Of a DNA stretch of 9,896 nucleotides, positions 6,616 to 9,896 are shown in pieces. The stretch comes from Oscillospiraceae bacterium (GTDB taxonomy: Bacteria; Bacillota; Clostridia; Oscillospirales; Oscillospiraceae), in NCBI GenBank assembly GCA_020025395.1, contig JAHHSE010000043.1, forward strand, positions 1 to 9,896, read 5' to 3'. Numbering within the stretch: the stretch's first letter is position 1; each line of letters starts with the position of its first letter. The notes beneath the pieces were generated by a model. That model worked only from the letters and a program-made list of their open reading frames with translations. It was not told where the DNA came from and searched no databases. Position numbers and translations under genes: made by a program.

Positions 6616-6644
6616 ATTTTATCACATTTTCCAGAAAAAAACAA
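6616..6644 (-). promoter_or_regulatory. Extended -10 promoter for the DUF2156-GNAT operon
   Basis: Minus strand -35 TTGTTT (6644-6639), 17-bp spacer and -10 TAAAAT (6621-6616) preceded by TGA, which is an extended -10 (TGn). The predicted start near 6609 gives a leader of about 28 nt. The promoter begins just after the PspC terminator. Confidence 0.75.
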
Positions 6645-6670
6645 GAAAAACACCCGCCTCCCCTCTCCCT

Positions 6671-6705
6671 GAAAAACAAAACGGCATGAGCTTTCTCATG
6701 CCGTT
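6671..6705 (-). terminator. Rho-independent terminator after the PspC gene
   Basis: A perfect 11-bp stem, AACGGCATGAG with its complement (6680-6690 and 6695-6705), encloses a 4-nt loop (AAAG in the minus-strand RNA). On the minus strand it is followed by the T-rich tract TTGTTTTTC (6679-6671). It lies 26 nt past the PspC stop codon and cleanly separates that transcript from the DUF2156 operon. Confidence 0.93.
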
Positions 6706-6731
6706 CCAATGCTTTCCGCTTCTCTTTCCCT

Positions 6732-6935
6732 TCAGTCCAGGGGGAAAATCTGACTTTTTTTGGGCAGGACGATAACCGCCGCCAGGTAGACCCAGAAGCT
6801 CAGGCCTCCCGCCAGGAGCATTGCCGCCGTCAAAAGCCGAACCAGCCCCGGATCCAGATCGAAATACTCGGCAAGCCCGCCGCAGACCCCGCCCAGCATA
6901 GCATCCTTGCCCTCTGTGCGATACAATCGTTTCAT
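6732..6935 (-). CDS. PspC-domain small membrane protein
   Basis: A 67-residue protein that is almost entirely one PspC domain. It opens with KRLYRTEGKDAMLGGVCGGLAEYFDLDPGLVR, given here as KRLYR (2-6), LGGVCGGLAEYFD (14-26) and DPGLVR (28-33), then a hydrophobic segment at about 34-58 and a short polar tail ending in LPKKSQIFPLD. In proteobacteria PspC takes part in the phage-shock envelope stress response, but short stand-alone Firmicutes members are widespread and of uncertain role. ATG 6935 is chosen because AGGAGG lies 7 nt upstream; an earlier in-frame ATG at 6968 has no such support. It follows the helicase by 96 nt with no obvious terminator or promoter between them, so read-through is likely. 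It ends at a strong terminator. Confidence 0.9.
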   Translation of the reverse strand: MKRLYRTEGKDAMLGGVCGGLAEYFDLDPGLVRLLTAAMLLAGGLSFWVYLAAVIVLPKKSQIFPLD

Positions 6936-6942
6936 CTGAGAC

Positions 6943-6948
6943 CCTCCT
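6943..6948 (-). promoter_or_regulatory. Ribosome binding site deciding the PspC start
   Basis: A consensus AGGAGG on the minus strand 7 nt upstream of ATG 6935; it rules out the longer reading from 6968. Confidence 0.85.
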
Positions 6949-7031
6949 GTTTTCTCCCTTCCGCCCATATCCCCTCATTTGCCCATCCCTTCGGTTTTCA
7001 CCGCTAACAGGATACGCCCAAGGCCTCCCCC

Positions 7032-8201
7032 TCATTCCTCCTCCAGCAGGGTCCCTTCCGCGTACCGAAGCTTTCGGATCTCGTTTCTGGTACCCCGCTG
7101 AATCTCGTCCAGACGCATCTCCTCGGTGATGGTGGAGACCATGGTATAGGCCGCTCCATGGCGCCTGGCTCTGCCCGTGCGGCCGATCCGGTGGACATAG
7201 TACTCATTTTCATCGGGGACATCGTAGTTGAAGACCACATCCACATCGTCGATATCCAGCCCCCTGGCCGCCACATCCGTGGCCACCAGAACCCGGAGCT
7301 TTCCCTGTCGGAACCGGGCCAGGGTCTTCTCCCGGACCCGCTGCTGGATGTCCCCGTGGATGCAGTCGGCCTGGATGCCCCGCATTTGGAGCAGCCCGGT
7401 CAGCCGGTCGGCCATATTCTTGGTGTTGCAGAAGGCAATGGCCCGCTCGTATCCGCCGGCCTCCAGCAGCTTGGCGGTCAGCTCCGCCTTTTCTCCCCGC
7501 TCCACCGAGATGCGGTACTGCTGAATGTCCGGCTTATTGTCCGCCACCGCCTGGACGGTAATCTCCACCGGGTCCCGCTGGTAGACCCAGGAGATATCCA
7601 TCACCTCTCTGGAGATGGTAGCGGAGAAAAGGCCCATATTTTTGCGCCCCTTCATTTGGTCCAGAATCCGGGTCACATCGTGGATGAAGCCCATGTCCAG
7701 CATCCGGTCCGCCTCATCCAGCACCACGGTCTGCACCCGGTCCAGGCGGACGGTGCGCCGCTTCATATGGTCCATGAGCCGCCCCGGAGTGGCTACAACG
7801 ATCTGGGGCCGTTTCTTCAGGGTCTGGATCTGCTTGTCAATGGGGGCGCCTCCATAGAGGCAGACGGTTCGGACCCCTTCCTTAAACTCACACAGATCCC
7901 GGAGCTCGTCCTGAATCTGGAGGGCCAGCTCCCGGGTCGGAGCCAGGACCAGGCCCTGAACCTCCTCCACCGCCGGGTCGGTATGCTCTACCATGGGGAT
8001 GCCGAAGGCAAAGGTCTTTCCGGTCCCGGTGGGGGCCTTGGCGATCACATCCCTCCAGGCCAGGAAAGGGGGGATGGCCCCGCTCTGAATGGGAGTGGCC
8101 TCCGAAAAGCCCCGCTTTTGGATGGCCCTCATCACCTGAGGGGAAAGATTTAATTGGTCATAGCGCAGGATCTGGGTCACCTGCTCGCCGTTGATTTCCA
8201 T
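7032..8201 (-). CDS. DEAD-box ATP-dependent RNA helicase, core only
   Basis: Unwinds RNA duplexes using ATP, in ribosome assembly, RNA decay or cold adaptation. In 389 residues every core motif is present: the Q-motif region with GFSEATPIQ (31-39), motif I APTGTGKT (56-63), Ia PTRELA (88-93), Ib TPGR (138-141), II DEAD (162-165), III SAT (193-195), motif V ATDVAARGLDI (307-317) and VI HRIGRTGRA (337-345). There is almost nothing after the second RecA domain, so the C-terminal RNA-binding extension of CsdA/DbpA/CshA types is lacking; it is closer in build to RhlE/CshB-like core helicases. The residue before RDV is Trp (LAWRDV), where most members have Gly. Start ATG 8201 has a GGAAG site about 9 nt upstream. 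It is divergent from the ABC-F gene and has a leader of about 130 nt. Confidence 0.95.
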   Translation of the reverse strand: MEINGEQVTQILRYDQLNLSPQVMRAIQKRGFSEATPIQSGAIPPFLAWRDVIAKAPTGTGKTFAFGIPMVEHTDPAVEEVQGLVLAPTRELALQIQDELRDLCEFKEGVRTVCLYGGAPIDKQIQTLKKRPQIVVATPGRLMDHMKRRTVRLDRVQTVVLDEADRMLDMGFIHDVTRILDQMKGRKNMGLFSATISREVMDISWVYQRDPVEITVQAVADNKPDIQQYRISVERGEKAELTAKLLEAGGYERAIAFCNTKNMADRLTGLLQMRGIQADCIHGDIQQRVREKTLARFRQGKLRVLVATDVAARGLDIDDVDVVFNYDVPDENEYYVHRIGRTGRARRHGAAYTMVSTITEEMRLDEIQRGTRNEIRKLRYAEGTLLEEE

Positions 8202-8336
8202 TGGTGCAAACTTCCTTTCTTCCCTGTTCCTTGGTCAGGATTCCCTTTGCCTGATTTAAGGCCTCCCACAGACAGGCGAACCCCCGCTCGCACCCAAACA
8301 CCCTTTTCCTCAGGTGTGACCTCAAATCTTGCCGAT

Positions 8337-8365
8337 AGTCTATCATATCCTTAAAAAAGATGCAA
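8337..8365 (-). promoter_or_regulatory. Probable promoter for the DEAD-box helicase
   Basis: Minus strand -35 TTGCAT (8365-8360), 17-bp spacer and -10 TAGACT (8342-8337) preceded by TGA, an extended -10. The palindrome GATAGTCTATC (8334-8344) covers the -10 and could be an operator. Transcription would start near 8330, giving a leader of about 129 nt. The -35 is weak, so the exact placement is uncertain. Confidence 0.45.
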
Positions 8366-8455
8366 GAGAGACTCTTTTCTCCCCTGTTTTTTCGGATGCC
8401 TCCCGCCATTTTATCAAAACTCCCGGTGTTTTTTCCCTTTTCCCGGTACAGCCCC

Positions 8456-8483
8456 TTGTTTTGCCGCAGATTTATGATATACT
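8456..8483 (+). promoter_or_regulatory. Extended -10 promoter for the ABC-F gene
   Basis: Plus strand -35 TTGTTT (8456-8461), 16-bp spacer and -10 TATACT (8478-8483) with TGA directly before it (extended -10). The start near 8490 leaves a leader of about 40 nt, too short for the leader-peptide attenuators seen upstream of many antibiotic-resistance ABC-F genes. Confidence 0.75.
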
Positions 8484-8531
8484 ATTTAGGTTGATTCTAA
8501 TTTCTCTATTCATATTATAAAGGAGTTTCAC

Positions 8532-9896
8532 ATGATCACCGTTTCTGACCTTTCCCTGCAGTACAGCGGCACCCCCCTCTTCTCCCATGCCGATCTGCAA
8601 TTTACCCAGGGCAACTGCTATGGGATTATCGGGGCCAACGGCGCCGGGAAATCCACCTTCTTAAAGATTCTCTCCGGTCAGCTGGAGCCTTCCTCCGGGG
8701 AGGTTTCCATCCTGCCCAAAACCCGGATGTCGGTGCTGAAGCAGGACCAGAACGCCTATGACGGCTATCCTGTCATGGACACCGTCATCATGGGCAACCT
8801 TCGGCTCTATGAGGTGGGCAGGGAGAAGGACGCCATTTACGCCAAAGAAGAGATGACCGATGAGGACGGCATCCGGGCCTGTGAGCTGGAGGAGGAGTTC
8901 GCGGAGATGGGCGGCTGGGAGGCCGAGAGCGATGCCTCCCGCATCCTTCAGGGCCTTGGCATCCCCACCGACTTCCACGGCACCCAGATGGCGGATATGG
9001 ACCCCCGGATGAAGGTGAAGGTCCTTCTGGCCCAAGCCCTCTTCGGCAATCCGGATATCCTCCTTCTGGACGAGCCCACCAACAACCTGGACATTGACGC
9101 CATCAACTGGCTGGAAGATTTTTTATTGGATTTTCCCGGCACCGTCATCGTGGTCAGCCATGACCGCCACTTCCTCAACACCATCTGCACCCACATTGTG
9201 GACATTGACTACGGAAAGATAAAGATGTATGTGGGAAACTATGACTTCTGGTATGAATCCTCCCAGCTCATGCAGCAGCTCATCAAGAACCAGAACAAGC
9301 GCGCGGAGGAGAAAATCAAGGAGCTTCAGGACTTCATCGCCCGGTTCTCCGCCAACAAATCCAAATCCAAGCAGGCCACCTCCCGCCGGAAGCTCATTGA
9401 CAAGCTGACGGTGGAGGAGATGCCCGCCTCCTCCCGCCGGTATCCCTGGGTGGGCTTCACCCCCGACCGGGAGGTGGGAAAAGACATCCTCTTTGTCACC
9501 GAGGTCAGCAAGACCATCGATGGGGTTAAACTCCTGGACAAGGTGAGCTTTACCGTGGAGCATGGGGATAAGATCGCCTTCGTGGGAGAGAATGAAAACG
9601 CCCAGACCTGCCTCTTTAAGATCCTCACCGGGGAGATGGAGCCTGACGAGGGGACCGTGAAGTGGGGCCAGACCGCCACCTTCTCCTACTTTCCAAAGGA
9701 CAACTCCGCCTTCTTCAACGACTGTGACGACTCCATCCTGGATTGGCTCCGCCAGTTCTCCGAGGATAAGCATGAGAGCTATCTCCGGGGCTTTCTGGGG
9801 CGGATGCTCTTCTCCAACGATGAGATCTACAAACCCGTCAAGGTTCTGTCCGGCGGGGAGAAGGTCCGGTGTATGCTCTCCCGGATGATGCTCTCC
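8532..9896 (+). CDS. ykpA: ABC-F ATPase of the YkpA/YbiT type (3' end beyond window)
   Basis: A soluble twin-cassette ATPase expected to act on the ribosome rather than in transport; there are no membrane segments. The first 455 codons are present, while relatives are about 530-540 residues. NBD1 has Walker A GANGAGKST (34-42), Walker B ILLLDEPTNNLD (176-187) and switch H210, but no LSGG signature: the position reads MADMDPRMKVKVLLAQ. The inter-domain linker (about 240-305) is rich in charged residues and includes FSANKSKSKQATSRRK, the region ABC-F proteins insert toward the P-site tRNA. NBD2 has an intact LSGGEKVR (439-446), but its Walker A reads GENENAQTC (352-360), lacking the catalytic lysine. 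The overall sequence closely resembles what I remember of Bacillus YkpA. Start ATG follows AAAGGAG. Walker B of NBD2 and the C-terminus lie past the window edge. Confidence 0.93.
   Translation, partial: MITVSDLSLQYSGTPLFSHADLQFTQGNCYGIIGANGAGKSTFLKILSGQLEPSSGEVSILPKTRMSVLKQDQNAYDGYPVMDTVIMGNLRLYEVGREKDAIYAKEEMTDEDGIRACELEEEFAEMGGWEAESDASRILQGLGIPTDFHGTQMADMDPRMKVKVLLAQALFGNPDILLLDEPTNNLDIDAINWLEDFLLDFPGTVIVVSHDRHFLNTICTHIVDIDYGKIKMYVGNYDFWYESSQLMQQLIKNQNKRAEEKIKELQDFIARFSANKSKSKQATSRRKLIDKLTVEEMPASSRRYPWVGFTPDREVGKDILFVTEVSKTIDGVKLLDKVSFTVEHGDKIAFVGENENAQTCLFKILTGEMEPDEGTVKWGQTATFSYFPKDNSAFFNDCDDSILDWLRQFSEDKHESYLRGFLGRMLFSNDEIYKPVKVLSGGEKVRCMLSRMMLS

Larger units (their letters stand above)
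8202..8531. other. Divergent control region between helicase and ABC-F genes
   Basis: No convincing gene lies in these 330 bases. It holds the helicase promoter (8337-8365) and its long leader on the minus strand, and the ABC-F promoter (8456-8483) and ribosome site (AAAGGAG, 8519-8525, 6 nt from ATG) on the plus strand. An additional minus-strand TGATAAAAT at 8408-8415 resembles an extended -10 but has no good -35. The helicase leader contains short complementary segments such as TCAGG/CCTGA, but no riboswitch class that I recognise. Confidence 0.65.

Noticed and set aside
4739..6689. Plus-strand open frames opposite the GNAT and DUF2156 genes
   Set aside because: Both are antisense to genes with clear family motifs, promoter and ribosome sites; the products show no recognisable domain.
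6622..7035. A longer minus-strand frame overlapping the PspC gene
   Set aside because: It is out of frame with the PspC domain, runs through the strong terminator at 6671-6705 and has no matching ribosome site.
8364..8376. Inverted repeat AAGAG-AGA-CTCTT near the helicase -35
   Set aside because: A five-base stem with a short loop is likely by chance, and it does not have the T-tract of a terminator in a useful position.
8158..8409. Minus-strand frame of 83 codons over the helicase leader and start
   Set aside because: It has no ribosome site, begins upstream of the predicted transcription start and overlaps the helicase coding region out of frame.

Overview
The window looks like chromosome from a GC-rich, low-redundancy member of the Firmicutes, most likely a gut Clostridia of the Oscillospiraceae/Flavonifractor type. 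This is inferred from strong AGGAGG-type ribosome binding sites, AT-rich sigma-A promoters set in GC-rich coding DNA, Clostridia-like protein sequences (YkpA-type ABC-F, DUF2156, PspC) and minus-strand operons packed tightly together. No tRNA, rRNA, insertion sequence, phage gene, CRISPR array or toxin-antitoxin pair was found. The taxon is an inference, not a measurement.

Positions 106-4604 hold an oligopeptide/dipeptide ABC importer operon, read on the minus strand in the order oppB, oppC, oppD, oppF. The genes are 3 nt apart, 17 nt apart and overlapping by 8 nt, under one strong promoter (TTGACG-17-TAAAAT). No substrate-binding protein gene is visible; the 105 bases downstream of oppF contain no recognisable gene start. 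OppC carries an unusual Ala/Glu/Lys-rich insertion of about 90 residues outside the membrane, and OppF carries an insertion of about 30-40 residues before its Q-loop.

Positions 4498-4801 are an AT-rich spacer with the oppB promoter, several inverted repeats and a terminator-like structure facing the plus strand. Positions 4802-6644 hold a second minus-strand operon with its own extended -10 promoter: a DUF2156 (phosphatidylglycerol lysyltransferase C-terminal-like) protein followed by a two-part GNAT acetyltransferase. Positions 6671-8201 hold a core-only DEAD-box RNA helicase and, 96 nt downstream, a 67-residue PspC-domain membrane protein that ends at a textbook rho-independent terminator.

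The 330-base divergent region at 8202-8531 carries promoters facing both ways. To its right, on the plus strand, begins a YkpA/YbiT-type ABC-F ATPase that runs off the window after 455 codons. The helicase and the ABC-F protein are both RNA/translation-associated families sharing one divergent control region. The window is mostly ordinary housekeeping and transport. The items most worth a second look are the insertions in the Opp proteins, the one-sided degeneration of the ABC-F ATP sites, and a possible small RNA gene in the oppB-GNAT spacer.
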